This document shows, one piece after another, positions 33,682-45,660 of a stretch of 64,000 nucleotides of DNA. A program made the position numbers and the translations under genes. This DNA comes from Tamarix chinensis (lineage: Eukaryota; Streptophyta; Magnoliopsida; Caryophyllales; Tamaricaceae): positions 44,868,707 through 44,932,706 of the forward strand of contig CM060174.1 of the NCBI GenBank assembly GCA_030549775.1, given 5' to 3'. Position 1 is the stretch's first letter, and each line of letters begins with the position of its first letter. The notes under the pieces are model-generated. The model saw nothing but the letters and a program-made list of their open reading frames with translations. It searched no databases and was not told the origin of the DNA.

Positions 33682-33979
33682 TAGGGATGTAAATAAGCTG
33701 AGCCAGTTTGGTATTCGGCTCGACTCATATCGTTAAAAGCTTGATTCGGCTTATTTGTTTAGTTAAATTAGCCAAATTCAAGCCTCACTTTTGGGCTCCT
33801 TTATTAAATAAGCCAAGCCCGAGCTTGCAAAAGTGAGACTCGGTTTATTTTTTAGTTTTAGTTCGTGAGCTTGGCTTAACTAGGCTCGTTAAAAACTCGA
33901 CTCGGCTCGTTCATTTAGTTAAACGAGCTGGGTCCAAGCCCATAGTTATTTGGCCCAACACGGCTCATTTACAGCCCTA
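33682..33979. mobile_element. hAT-like MITE, 298 bases
   Basis: The terminal inverted repeats are TAGGGATGTAAATAAGC and, from the other end, TAGGGCTGTAAATGAGC. The interior is rich in GGCTCG and GAGCTTGG words, typical of a common plant MITE type. Flanking 8-base words GGCACAAT (33674-33681) and GGCATGAT (33980-33987) match at six positions, fitting an aged hAT target duplication. It encodes nothing and would have moved by a transposase supplied elsewhere. Confidence 0.75.
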
Positions 33980-33987
33980 GGCATGAT

Positions 33988-34600
33988 GTAATGATGGATA
34001 CAAGTTGAGATGACAATAGATTTTGGACCAAACCTACAACTGTCAATATGTCTCATTTTTAACGGGGCTGGGGTTCATACTTTTTTAATCCAACAAGTTT
34101 AAGTCAAGTATATATTAGATTCATTTAGTATATGTGTATGTATGTATATATAACATATATATAAATAAATATGTACTAATATTATGTTTATTATTATTGT
34201 CGTAATTTTGTTTGAATTATTTTTTTTAATTTTATTTCTATATACTTATTTTATAAGTAATTATATATAATATTTTTTCCAATAGTATTAAAATACTATT
34301 TAAAAAGTTAAAATAACTATTTTAAAATATTTATCTTTTCATGCAAAATATTTTTTATTAAAAAATACATATTAAGCTATATAATATATAAATATATTTA
34401 TATTTACATAGATTATTATTTTTTTTAAATGTAGTTAGATTTATTTAGGATATATTTATAATCTATTATTTGTCAGATTCAACGGGTTTAAATTTAAATT
34501 TAAAATTTTTAAGACCTTATAGATCGAAGCTGAATATGAATCTAAATATTATAAATAAATGTGAACCTGAATCTAGGTAAACCCTTATATAAAGCACAAT
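33988..34600. other. AT-rich non-coding stretch, possible old repeat
   Basis: The ends carry words such as GATGACAATAGATTTTGGACC and GTGAACCTGAATCTAGG, which resemble the Gly-Thr-rich GGGTTCGGGTTC-type dispersed plant repeats in decayed form, but I could not find paired termini. The middle is AT-rich. No gene is seen. Confidence 0.3.
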
Positions 34601-35722
34601 GGCACGTATGAATATTGCTTCTCCCGCAGTCCCACCAGGATAAGACTAGTAATTACCCGAAATTTTTGAATGATGAGACATCATGTGTTGGTAGTGCTGT
34701 TGCCAACTAATGACCTCATGCAAAGTTTCTGGTTCTGCTATGCCACAAGCTTTGGTCATGAATCATTGTCCACCTCTCCAAACTTTTATTTGAATTAATT
34801 TTTTTTTTCCTTTCTGTTTTTCCAAATACCTGGGCTGGAGTGGATATTCGTCATTCGGGGAGTGAATGATTTCAAAGTTTTCAAAGAGAATATATTGTCT
34901 GGTCGATTACTACTGACTAGGTCAAACAGAAATTCCCGTTGGAACAAATGTCAGATCATGAAACATGGACAAGTGAATTAACTTGACAAAGATAATGAAA
35001 TTTTGGCATTTTCGGCAAAGATAATGAAAATGCAGATTGAAAGTCCCAAATTCATAAAAACCCACACCCTCAAGCGAGTATAAATATTTGACACAAATTA
35101 TTGAAAACTAACCAAAAATCTAGTTAAAATATAAAAACAAAATACAATTTTTTTTTTAAAAAAAGTTGATAAATCGTGAGGAAAAAAATTCATCCGAGAG
35201 CTGCTATAAATTTTTAGCCCCTAAATTTATCATCGAAACAAATCTATTTTTCATCAAATATAATTTTTAAGAAAATAAAATAAATAAAGTAAAACCAAAC
35301 TCGAATAAGCATTCAAACATTCAATTCATCTAGGTGACAAATTCCAAAAACAAACTTCAGTTAATTATAGATGCTACAAGTCTAATATCGATGGATCATG
35401 AAAAAAATACTCAAAAGTATCACTGCCGCATAAGATTAATTATTGTTTCTTCCAAAAAAATTTCCCGGTTTTCCCATTTAGGTAGGATGTTATATTACAT
35501 ATAAAAAAACCATCGTCGCCCATCGGTGGGATTCAATAATTGAAACCTTGAAAAAAATTAGGCCAATGTAGAAACGACCCTAAAAAAAGAGTCGTCGTGG
35601 CCAAAGCCCACTACACCAAAGCTTCAAACTTTAAATCAAACCGTAGGGCAACGAGGAAGACTACGGCATCTAAAACCAAACCATCCGACATGGAGGACAA
35701 GGTACAACTAAAACTTGAGTAA
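34601..35722. other. Unassigned sequence of ordinary complexity
   Basis: This has more balanced composition than the surrounding DNA and no tandem repetition, TE domain or LTR end that I recognise. No reading frame longer than about 60 codons is convincing. It could be low-copy host DNA or an old element. The 35440-35720 part contains GTCGTCG and CCATCCGACATGGAGGAC words, again without an open frame. Confidence 0.3.
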
Positions 35723-35940
35723 TTGTTTGGTACGGAGATAATAGGGGTCAAAAAATTATTTCTATATTTTTTATATCTTATATAATTTATTTAAAATTAA
35801 ATATTTTTATTCTGATGAATATCTATTTTAGATTATAATTTGATCTAAAATACTAAAATAAGTATTTTATTAAAAATATATTTATAATTATTAAATACTT
35901 TAGAAAAATTTTTTGTCCCTATTACCTTCGTACCAAACAA
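35723..35940. mobile_element. MITE with TTGTTTGGTAC terminal inverted repeats, 218 bases
   Basis: The left end TTGTTTGGTACGGAGATAAT and the right end, whose reverse complement is TTGTTTGGTACGAAGGTAAT, are inverted repeats that extend to about 35 bases (then AGGGGTCAAAAAATT against AGGGACAAAAAATT). The interior is over 80% AT. The superfamily is uncertain; GTTTGGTAC ends are common in Tourist/PIF-like and other MITEs, and I could not match a target duplication. Confidence 0.75.
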
Positions 35941-36640
35941 GTCCCCGAAGGTAAACAGACTCGACAAAGACCCTTTATTTTCTGAACTCAACCCAAAAGC
36001 AAAGGCCAAGCTAAAAGCCTTAAAACACCAAGGCGAAGACCAACAACACCTGGTAAAACATAAAATAAACAAAAGTCTAAGCTCCAAGACCAACAATTCC
36101 AATAGATTGTAACCTCAGGAATGAATGACCATGATGAATCGAGAACTCCGCAGAGTCAAAAAATTGTCAAAAAAGATTACCCACCTTGAGGAAAAAGGAA
36201 TAGGAATCACTAGTGAAAGAGGGAAGACCCATATAGCAGATGGACCCAGAAACCAGAACCAAGTTTAACAACTCCTACTTTGCAAGATTGCTACTGCTGA
36301 CTGACTGAATTCACTGAGCTATTCTACCTTCATCCCCACTCCTGATGCTCCATACATAATCCGTGATTTCAAGGGCATTTAAGTCCTTTTCGTTTTCCAC
36401 TTAGTAAAGAATATCACAGCGCCATAGATGTGTGGTAAGCATGCTGATGATGGTGCCGCCGATTCCATTTCAGCACAGGAGGTTCAGTCCTTCAAGTTCT
36501 GACCCAGTTTGACCAAGAAAGCCAAGCATTTGTCACTCAATTTCGTGCAGCCTGAAATGACAGTACCTGCAAAGAGTTCAATTGCTTTGATCGAGCCATA
36601 GATACGAACCTGTTGGGTCCCTCCGTAATTAAGGGGGTTT
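35941..36640. other. Unassigned sequence of ordinary complexity, continuing from 35722
   Basis: Continuation of the 34601-35722 stretch after the MITE. It has balanced composition, for example around 36270-36620, but no open frame over about 50 codons on either strand and no TE domain. A frame at 35845-36102 (minus) runs across the MITE and is chance. It could hold exons of a decayed gene; nothing in the sequence proves that. Confidence 0.3.
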
Positions 36641-38479
36641 TCCAATAATAATGATAATAATAATAATAATAAATATTAAAAAAAAATAAAGTTATTAGAA
36701 AATTAAAAATATTTTAAATAATATCTCATTATAGTTTATATGAAATTAAGAGGCTTAGAAAAATAAGAAGTGAAATATTTAAGAGGGGACAAAGTGTTAA
36801 AGCAATATTTAGTATTTAATGTATAAAAAATAAAATGATTCAAAAATGAGACTTTTAAATAAAACTTAATCATTATAAGATTTTAATTTTTTTTCATAGT
36901 ATTTAAATTTAATAATAATATATATAATGTTATTATTAATTATAATTATCATTTAATTTAAAGATAAAAGTTATTTGTATTTCTAACCCTAATTAAAGTT
37001 TGAGACTAAATTATATATGTAATTTATTCACACCATGTTTAACATTTACTTCTTTATATTTTATGATACTAAATCCCTTTCACAATATTTTTTTTAGTTT
37101 GTATATTAGTAATATTTTGTGATAGTATATATAATTGTAATCATTTTAAAATTTTATGTCAATTATAGCTTTAGCATTTGTAATATTCTTTTTTACTCCT
37201 TAATTCATAATATTAATAGACTACTTGTCCATTTTATATGTAAATTATATCATTGATTTAATTTATTTTAACTAAAGCAATATATATTCATTTTATTTTA
37301 AATATCTACTCTCATTTTAGTGGAATTTAAATTCATAAATATTTCATTATTTTATAGTCAATTAATTAAATATATTATTTTTTGCTAAAACTTGTTTCTT
37401 TGTAAAGTAGGTAGATCATTAAGAATAATTCATTTGATGCTCACCTTATCTTCTACATGTGCGCTCTTAATTTATTTTCTTTTTTAATTGGATGATTAAT
37501 GATTTTGGAGTTTAAAAATAAAGATAGATTAAAACTTGAAACATAATATGTCAATTTGTTTATGGAATTACGGTATAATAAGTTAATTACTAATATAAAA
37601 GGGTAACTAAGTTATAATTGTATAAGTTTACTTAAAAATGTGCATCTTCGACAATAAGTTTTATTTTGTAAATAAATTAATTAAAAGTGACATATTTATA
37701 ATAATTGTAACTAACTTTAAATAAATTATATTTCTAGTATTTATTTTGATGTTGATTTATTGTATATATGAATATTTAATATTTTTATACTGTAGATTGA
37801 ATTTCCCTAATATAATAGTATATTAGCACATCATAGAATCCATGACAACACATTACAAAAAACTCCAATCCATTCAATTTAACACGACATCAAACATCTC
37901 AGTCACCAAACTTATAAATATGAAGAGCAAATGTATCTGTGGTTATAAACTAATTGATCCAATTTGATAAATTTGATTGTAATTTAACAAGGAATAAATG
38001 ACTTTAAAAATATGTAGAACTCATATTAAATATTAACAACTATGGTCTATATAAGTAAAAATTGAAAAGATAAAGAATATATAGGCTTTTTAGGCCTTAA
38101 TAAATTCAACTCATTCCTCATAACAAATCAAGGATAAAGAATATGTTTGAGGAAACACCTATAGGAAGAAGATTGTGTGTGATGAGTTGGAGATGAATAA
38201 GATATATAGGCATGGGAAGATGCATGAGTAAGCAATAATAGAAGGTATTTTTGACTTCATCCAAATGGTTTATATTAGAAAATGAGTTCATAATTATTAA
38301 AATGCAACACATGTGAGATATATCATGAAATTGCTAGATCATAGCTCTTACCAAAAAAATACAAATTTATTATGACCTATTTTACAACCTATGAAACTAT
38401 TGGATATTTTAAAGATTTATCAAATTTACAACCAACGAGGGATAATATTAGCAAGGCATGATATTGAGTAAACTGATCT
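36641..38479. other. AT-rich intergenic DNA
   Basis: An AATAATAATGATAATAAT tract at 36643-36672 leads into about 1.8 kb of very AT-rich DNA without domains, LTR ends or inverted repeats that I can see. No gene. Confidence 0.5.
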
Positions 38480-38704
38480 CAAGGGAGCCAAGGATGAATC
38501 ATCATTATCAAGTTTACAATGAAAACAAATGTAGCACCTCACAATCCTCAATAAGAATATTAGATTAAGTTTAATACTTCAAAGAATCAAAGGCTTGTAA
38601 GGAGTACCTATTAATTAAAAATAGGTTGGTTGAGAAAGGTATGAATGGACCAATGTGTGAGATGTGTGAACAAGCAACTTAGACTTTGGTGCATGAGATT
38701 TTTT
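38480..38704 (+). pseudogene. Fragment of a second LINE ORF2, zf-RVT domain
   Basis: In the plus strand, KNRLVEKGMNGPMCEMCEQA and a following TLVHE match the zf-RVT zinc domain found near the C-terminus of plant LINE ORF2 (C-x2-C then H). A stop replaces one residue between them. The fragment stops at the poly(A)-like end of the minus-strand LINE, whose insertion probably cut it. Its direction is opposite to that LINE, so it is a different copy. Confidence 0.6.
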
Positions 38705-38705
38705 T

Positions 38706-39111
38706 GGTAATTAATTAAGGATTTATTACCAAAAGAAGAGAGGTACAAAGAGTTTTAATTATAAAAATCTAAGGGGCATACCCCTAGTAAGCTCATACCA
38801 TCCATCTATCAAGACTACTAAGGTACTTTTTAATATGAACATTTCTTGCATCACTAAATCTAATAAAAATCTCATAAATAATCTACTTAATAGTAGCTGT
38901 AGGATTCCTTTAGATAAGCTAGAAAAAAACCTTGTTTCTATTGATCCAAATATGATAAATAAGAGCATTGAAAATAGCTATCCAAATAATCTTTTTCCCT
39001 TTCCCTATGGCCTTTCTAATCAACCAATCCTTGCAACTATTCCAATCGGTGATATTTCTCACCATTTTCAGCCATCTTAGGACATAATTCCATAAGACTC
39101 TATAATACAAA
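38706..39111 (-). pseudogene. LINE L1-type ORF2, C-terminal end and 3' tail
   Basis: Frames at 39110-38919 and 38968-38759 contain IWIAIFNALIYHIWINRNKV, a block typical of the ORF2 tail of plant L1-like LINEs, ending with WYELTRG and a stop near 38758. A short 3' UTR follows and a run of T (38700-38706, A on the LINE strand) may be the poly(A) tail. The element is separated from the rest of ORF2 by the LTR element G (39112-40392). Confidence 0.7.
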
Positions 39112-39147
39112 CCCGACTAGCCGGATCTTACTCGATCCGTTAAACGC

Positions 39148-39166
39148 GGGGGGGGGGGGGGGGGGG
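39148..39166 (+). repeat. Uninterrupted 19-base G run
   Basis: Nineteen G follow TAAACGC in the partial LTR of element G; the other LTR has six G at the same place (39548-39553). Expansion of the tract or assembly error are both possible. Confidence 0.9.
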
Positions 39167-39490
39167 TCGGGGACGTACTCGTTTCCCGCTGAACCGGAGT
39201 AATCTCCGAATCAGACGTTGATACTTCAACGGATTTGGTGCGAATTAGTAGGAACCAAAGGGGGTACTCCCCCAATGGGCCCTAGGGGTACTCCCCCAGG
39301 AAGAGCCCTAACTCCACCCAAAAGCTAGCTCAAGAGGTGAGGTCTGACTCCCCCATATAAACTGCCCAAAGATCCCCTCAGTAACCGATGTGGGAATCCC
39401 ACATCACCCACCCCCTTTAGACTGCACGTCCTCGTGCTGCCTCTGTCGGCGATCGGCACGCAAGACTGCAGGGAGGTTTGACTGAGGATA

Positions 39491-39502
39491 GCTCTGATAC
39501 CA
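39491..39502 (-). other. Primer binding site, initiator tRNA-Met type
   Basis: TGGTATCAGAGC on the minus strand, two bases after the LTR end, is the usual primer site of many copia and TRIM elements. Confidence 0.8.
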
Positions 39503-40392
39503 GATGATACAAACCCGACTAGCCGGATCGTACTCGATCCGTTAAACGGGGGGTCGGGGATGTACTCGTTTCCTGCTGAACCGGAGTAATCTCTGAATCA
39601 GACGTTGATACTTCAACGGATTTGGTGCGAATTAGTAGGAAAACCCGAGAAATTTCATTCCAAAAACCTTCGACCTTTACAAGCAAACCCCGCCCGATAT
39701 ATATGACGGGAATCGAGCACCAAAAGGAAGGGGGAGAGGGCAAAGGTGAGAAAAACAGTTGACCTAGGGCCTCAGATTTGGTGTTAGGGACAAGATCCGG
39801 GGCAGGCAAAGGTGGACGTGCGTCGATGGTGACCTGCAACGGTCATCGACAGGGCAAAAAGAGAAACGGGGTCGAGCCACCAAGAGAGGAACAAAAGAAG
39901 GCGATCGGCGCTCCCCGAAGGAGGAAGAGGACTTAAATAGGTGGGTAAATAGGGCACGACGGGTCACCCACCGATTGGGCCAAAACTTGGGCCTGGGCTC
40001 AAGTTTTGGCTCAACCCAAACTTAGCTTAAAAGGAGGTTAACGCTGTTCTCCTATTTTCATTAGATTCAGGAGGTGATTATAACGGGATAATACCGATCC
40101 TGAATCCAATGCAAATAGGGAAACACGAATAAGTTATCCATACTCATTTAGGCTCGGGGGCGGCCATTGATAACCAACTCCGCCTAACCCGAGACTATCA
40201 ATGGGATTTCCAAAAATTGGGGTAAAATCATCATCGGCCACTAAACACACACACCCTACAAAAATATTAATGTTCCAACCATGATTACACATGTTACACA
40301 TTCAAGCTTAATTAATTACAAAAATACAGTTCAAAAGCGCTTCCGCCCCTGCTCGTTGCCTCCACTCCTCAATCTGGCTTCGGATCCCAACA

Positions 40393-42404
40393 TACCCTGA
40401 AGATGGAAAACGTGGAATTATATGAGTGAGGAGACAACAGGGTCTGATTATCAAAAATTAAAAGGAGAGGAGTAGTTGATGAAGTGCGTTCCGTATCACT
40501 CTAGCTCCATGATAGTAGAGAAGCATATGGTTGATGTCTTCTTCATCATTTCTACACACCTAACAAATGTTATCTGCACTAACCTCCTAATTAAACAATT
40601 TTGATTTAAGAGGGAGTGCATTATGACATAGTAGCCAAGTAAAGAATTTGTGCTTTTCTAGGCCACTGTGATTCCATACAAATGAATTCCAATCAACCTT
40701 TGGCATAGTAATTCCGATAGCATGATACACCATTTTAGTGCTTAATCTCCCAGAGATACAACACTTCATATAGTATGTTCTAATTTTATATCTGACTCTG
40801 AACAGTTGTTTGTAAGTCCAATAAAAATCAATATTCTCCTTCACATGCCAAACATCACTTCTTCTGATATATCTTTCATGCATCCACTTAACTTATAAGA
40901 TTTCTTTAGATTCAATGAGTTTCCAAATATATTTAGCCATATAGGCTGAGTTTCAGTGGATGAGCTGTTTGAAACCTCGGCCACCTTCTTCTTTAGGAAC
41001 ATAAATTTTTGGCTAGGTAATAGGTGCTTTATTCCTCTGGGGATCCATATTGTTCCATAGAAAATCTATACAAAGGCTATCAAGCTAATGATTTACAACT
41101 TTAGGTAAGAAAATCATTTGCATCCAAAATTTTTCAATGCCAAATATAACATACTGGAATAACTAAATTTTCCCAGCAAAACTCAGGTGTTTAAGAGTCT
41201 AGGATTTAAGCTTTTGTATAATTCTATCAATCAGAGGCTGATAATGGGTAATTTTAAGAGATCTTCAATTGAGTGAAATGCCTAGATATCTGACAGGAAA
41301 AGTTCCTTCTCTAAAATTCAGCAACTATAGGATCTTAGATTTTGTATTCTCATTTACTCCACAAAAAAATACACTACTTTTTTCTGGATTTGCTTGTAGG
41401 CCTGAGGTGAGGTAGAAGGTCTTTACAATTCCCCTAATTAACTCTACAGACTTGAGATGGTCCTTACAAAAAATCAAAAGGTCATCAGCAAAATTGAGGT
41501 TGATGACTTTTACAACATTACAATTAGGGAGCCCTTTAAAAATGTATCATCCCATAAAGACTGTAATAGGCGAGAGAGATAATCCATAATCAGCACAAAA
41601 AGATGAGGAGACAAAGGATTACCTTATCTCAGCCCTCGACCACCCATGAAGAGTTTACAAAGCTTACCATTCAAAACTATGGAGAATTGAGTGGTTGAAA
41701 CACATTACATAATCACTTGAGTAAAATGATAGGGAAAGCCAAGAGCATAAAGAAGGTGCTTAATGAAACTCCATTCCATAGTGTCATAAGCTTTCCTTAA
41801 GTCCACTTTTAACATCATTCTAGGGCTAATATGACTTCTATTATATTTCTTAAAAAGCTCTTGAGCCAATAGGACACTTTCACCAATCCACCTCCCTTCA
41901 AAAAAAGCATATTAGGAACCATAGACAAGAGAGGGATGAATGGCCTGCAAACGCTTAGTGAGAGCTGAATAAAATAATTTTGTAGGCAGCATTGCAATAA
42001 GAAATAGGTCTATAGTCATTCATTAAATTAGGAGAAGATTTTTTAGGAATAAGGTGCAGAGAGGTATTGTTCAAAGATTTTGGCAAGTACGTAGTATCCC
42101 AAAAATGCTTCACAGCTTTAATGACATCCCCTCCCACAATGGACCAAGTAGATTTGTAGAAATGACCATTAAATCCATTAGGGCAAGGAGCCTTGTTATC
42201 CCCCATCTTATAAATAGAATCTTTAATCTCATTATTAGTGACCTATTTTGATAATAAAAAAAAGCTCTTTGGTCATTATTGAGAATAGGTCTATGGTTAA
42301 TAATATTGGGTGAACCATTTCAAGGATAAGTGTTGAAGATCCCAGTAAATTTGTGTAGAAATTATGGATCTCGTTGCTAATCTCCAGCTAAGAAGTAAGC
42401 TTAA
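40393..42404 (-). pseudogene. LINE L1-type ORF2, reverse transcriptase and zf-RVT part
   Basis: Minus-strand RT blocks in order: [15 protein letters not shown] and LIPKK with NDYRPIS (42206-41955), MLKVDLRKAYDTMEW near 41815-41770 (catalytic Asp), a degenerate RGLR-GNPLSPHLF near 41640-41598, and NFADDLLIF near 41491-41465 holding both palm aspartates. A zf-RVT segment follows (40883-40587), with KMVYHAIG and HKFFTWLLCHNALP. Many stops and frame shifts divide these blocks. The enzyme copies LINE RNA at a nicked target. The segment is bounded by LTR elements G and E. Confidence 0.9.
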
Positions 42405-43144
42405 TGTAACACCCCAAAATTTACTATTTTTTTAAAAGTGGAAGTAATTAAATTAAAAACCTATGAATTCTAGGGATGTTACCGCCTCACTTAGTACTAG
42501 ACCGGTTCACTCTGACCGTTTCAATACCAATTGCTAAGGATAGAAGAAATTTAATAATCTATTATAAATCAAGATAATCTAAACTTCAAATGAGCATTAA
42601 ATGGTTGTAAAACAGAAATCAGAGTACGTGTACAGAATTTAATTCATATCTAAAAGAGAAATAATCTTACAGCTGATAAAAGGTTCATCTAAAATACTCA
42701 ATATAAATTAATAAACTATAAAAGGGTAAATCCGATACAAAAGAAATAACAAAAGGTGATAAAATAACAAGAAGAGTGAATCTGACCACACTACTCTCGA
42801 TCTTGGAGCCAAATATATGCTCAACACATAGCTCCACCTGATGTCTCGCCCACCTACACAAAGTCAGAAAGGCCTACTGCTCATGGGAATGAGCATAACC
42901 CATAAAAAGGGTGATTAATATGCTACGTACTGAGCAAGATAACTGGTGCACTAAGACTAACACATAAAATCATATAAACCATACAGAATAATAAGAAGAG
43001 CATAAAGACTAACATGATAATATAAATGCATACGATCATCCAAGAAAATATAAGAAGGCATATTTATAGTCTGAGTTAATTACTTAATTAATCTCTTTTT
43101 ATAAATCATTTCAAACCATACATTTGATCAAATCTATACAAGTA

Positions 43145-43560
43145 TGGGAACCCCACTATTATAGCCAGTGGATCGGATACATATAGGACACAAAGCTCCT
43201 GACCACTATTATTGCCGGTGGACCAAAAACACATAGAGCATAAAATATGCCTGACCACTATTATTGCTGGTGGACTGGAAATATGCAGGGTATAAAGCTC
43301 TTGACCATTATTATTCGCCGGTGGATCGGTCTAGCCCCGACTCTTATGGTGTTTCACCGTAAGTACTTAGTGTCTTTTCCATGTCTTAACACCATTATGT
43401 TTGGCCTGTTGAGCACGGAATCCCTCACTATTATAGCCGGTGAACCAGAAACGCACAAGTACAATGCTTGACCACTATTATTAATAGATAGACCCCTCAG
43501 ATATAGTATAAAATCCTAACCACTATTATTTACCGGTTGACCAGTCTGGGCCCGACTCAA
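43145..43560. repeat. CCACTATTATNNCCGGTGGA array (family X copy E)
   Basis: About seven units, four at 43150-43335 and three at 43425-43550, with a 90-base spacer. Units hold ACCACTATTATT and GCCGGTGGACC or a variant. The two-block layout is the same as in copies A and D. Confidence 0.85.
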
Positions 43561-44159
43561 CAATCTTCCACTTTAAATGATTAATGTATTACCGTGTCTT
43601 ATTCATGAACTTTACCCTAGACATGCATGACTAATTCCCTCTGTGCTTATCCTCCAAAGGATGCATCCCACATCGTGATATTCAATCACCACCTAACTCA
43701 ACCCTACATCCTTTCCTCTTTACTCTAATTCACATTAAATGTCCAACTCTAATGTATGTGGGTCAAGGCCCACTACTATACACCTCCATGTCTAATAAAC
43801 ACCTCACTCTAGGGTTTTATCACAAAACCTTAATTTAGGCCTATGTGGCCCATCTTACTCCACCTCACACAACCCTAATCATCTTAACAATCCACACAGT
43901 ACAACCCATAGATTCCACACTCATCATCACACTTTAATCACCAAGTACACGTGCTACCATGAAAATCCTAAGTGGTCACACCAAACCTTGGTTGTCCACA
44001 CTAAACCCTAGCTCGGTCTCCTACGTAACCTTATACGGTCCCACGTACTATTTTTCATTCAAAGCATTACAACACCCAAACAACACTTCCATTACCTTCC
44101 TCACACCCCATATCAACTTTCTATACGTAAAATTTACCCCCATGCATACTTTATACATT

Positions 44160-44640
44160 CCATGCAACCTTTCGATCTTTTCATGCAAAACCCTAAAACT
44201 CCCACATGAAACTCTAGATTCAACCATGCAAACCCTAGATCCATCCATGCAAAACCCTAGATTCCTCCATGTAAAACCCTAGATTCCTCAACGCAAAACC
44301 TTAGATTCTCCCATGTAGAACCATAGATTCTCCCATGCAAAACCATAGATTTTGCCATGCAAAACCCTAGATTCTCCCATACAAAACCATAGATTCTGCC
44401 ATACAAAACCTTAGATTCTTCCATGCACATCCATAGATTCTTCCATGCGAAACCTTAGATTCTTCCCTATGTACTAAGATTCTCCCATACAAAACCATAG
44501 ATTCGATTCCCCTATGCAACACCATAGATTAAATTCTCCTATACAAAATCATAGATTAAATTCTCCCATGCAACACCATAGATTAGATTCTCCTATGCGA
44601 AACCATAGATTCTCCTCCTCACGGAGCCCTAAATTCTTCC
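44160..44640. repeat. Telo-box-rich minisatellite (family X copy E)
   Basis: Units of about 27-30 bases, CCCATGCAAAACCCTAGATTCT and variants, recur roughly fifteen times, degenerating to ACCATAGATTCTCC. Around five exact AAACCCTA words remain. The frames at 43959-44282 and 44514-44906 read this array. Confidence 0.8.
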
Positions 44641-45289
44641 ACTCTTTTATTTTATTTAAAACCCTCTTTTTATTCATCCATTCATGTATCATTATAATAT
44701 TTAGGTTAACTCACATCCCTTGGTCAACTTATTCCCCTTTGATCAACTTACTCTCCTTGGTCAACTTCTTTCCCCATTCTCCTTTTTCATCCTTTTCCCC
44801 ACATGATACCACATTAACATCCTCACATGCAGATCTTAAGGGTCACAACACATTACATCACATTCCAAAACTTTTCACCACATATACATATCAACATATA
44901 CAATAAGGCACGTAAGCATACCTTAATTCCAAGCTGCTCCATACATAAAATAATCAACTAATAGCACATGATACACAACATGACATTATACAAGGCATCC
45001 AAGCATATAATACACATAACACACATAAGGCTTTAGTAACACCTTTACCTAAAATGACAACGGTCTTGGAGCACACTCCTATACCTCCTTAGGGCTTTGA
45101 CTGGTCTCACCTATATGAGGGAAAAACTAAATATTAGATTCCCTCCTACAAAAAATGCTATTATTTACTAAATTATTCTAAGACTAGGTTTTTGATAAAA
45201 TAATAATCATTAACTAATTACTAAATTTGGCTAAAAATATAGAAATAATAGTAATATTGTAAAAGTTGATAATATAAGGGTTTGAAGAT

Positions 45290-45617
45290 TTAATTGTAAT
45301 AATAATGATATTTTAAATAATACTAAAATTAATAACAATAATGATAATAATAACAATAATAACAATAACCATAATAATAATAATAGTAATAAGGGAATAA
45401 TTTGAAAATAAAGTGAAGTAATGGCTTCGGCCCCTTCACCAAATAATACTCATAATAATATTAGTAACATTAATAATAAAATTTAGTAATAATAATAATA
45501 ATGAAATAGTAATAATAATAATGATAAAAACCATAATAAAATTACAAAAATAATAATAATCATAATGGTAATAATAGTAGTGATAATAATGATGATGATA
45601 ATAATAATAATAACAAC

Positions 45618-45651
<34 letters not shown>

Positions 45652-45660
45652 TACTCAAAA
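45290..45660. repeat. AAT-trinucleotide-rich block (family X copy E)
   Basis: Runs of AAT/ATA with ATG and ACA interruptions, the purest being an (AAT)n stretch at about 45615-45650. Equivalent to 19660-20340 and 24500-25015. Confidence 0.85.

Larger units (their letters stand above)
39112..40392 (-). mobile_element. LTR element 'G' with tRNA-Met primer site, incomplete, inside the LINE
   Basis: On the minus strand an 888-base LTR (40392-39505) starts TGTTGGGATCC and ends TTGTATCA. Two bases later comes TGGTATCAGAGC, the initiator tRNA-Met primer site (39502-39491), then about 240 bases of non-coding internal DNA and a partial second LTR of about 140 bases (39250-39112). The internal part contains the inverted repeat TGTGGGATTCCCACATCGG. 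No coding region is present. It resembles a short non-autonomous (TRIM/copia-like) element. The minus-strand frame of 106 residues at 39839-39519 is inside the LTR and not conserved. Confidence 0.65.

Noticed and set aside
36100..36640. Possible host exon on the minus strand
   Set aside because: Short stretches look protein-like, but stops occur every few dozen codons, no splice structure could be drawn and no family was recognised.
44514..44906. 130-residue open frame with MQHHRLNSP repeats
   Set aside because: It reads the minisatellite in LTR E and runs on into non-repetitive LTR DNA; it has no counterpart in copies A or D.
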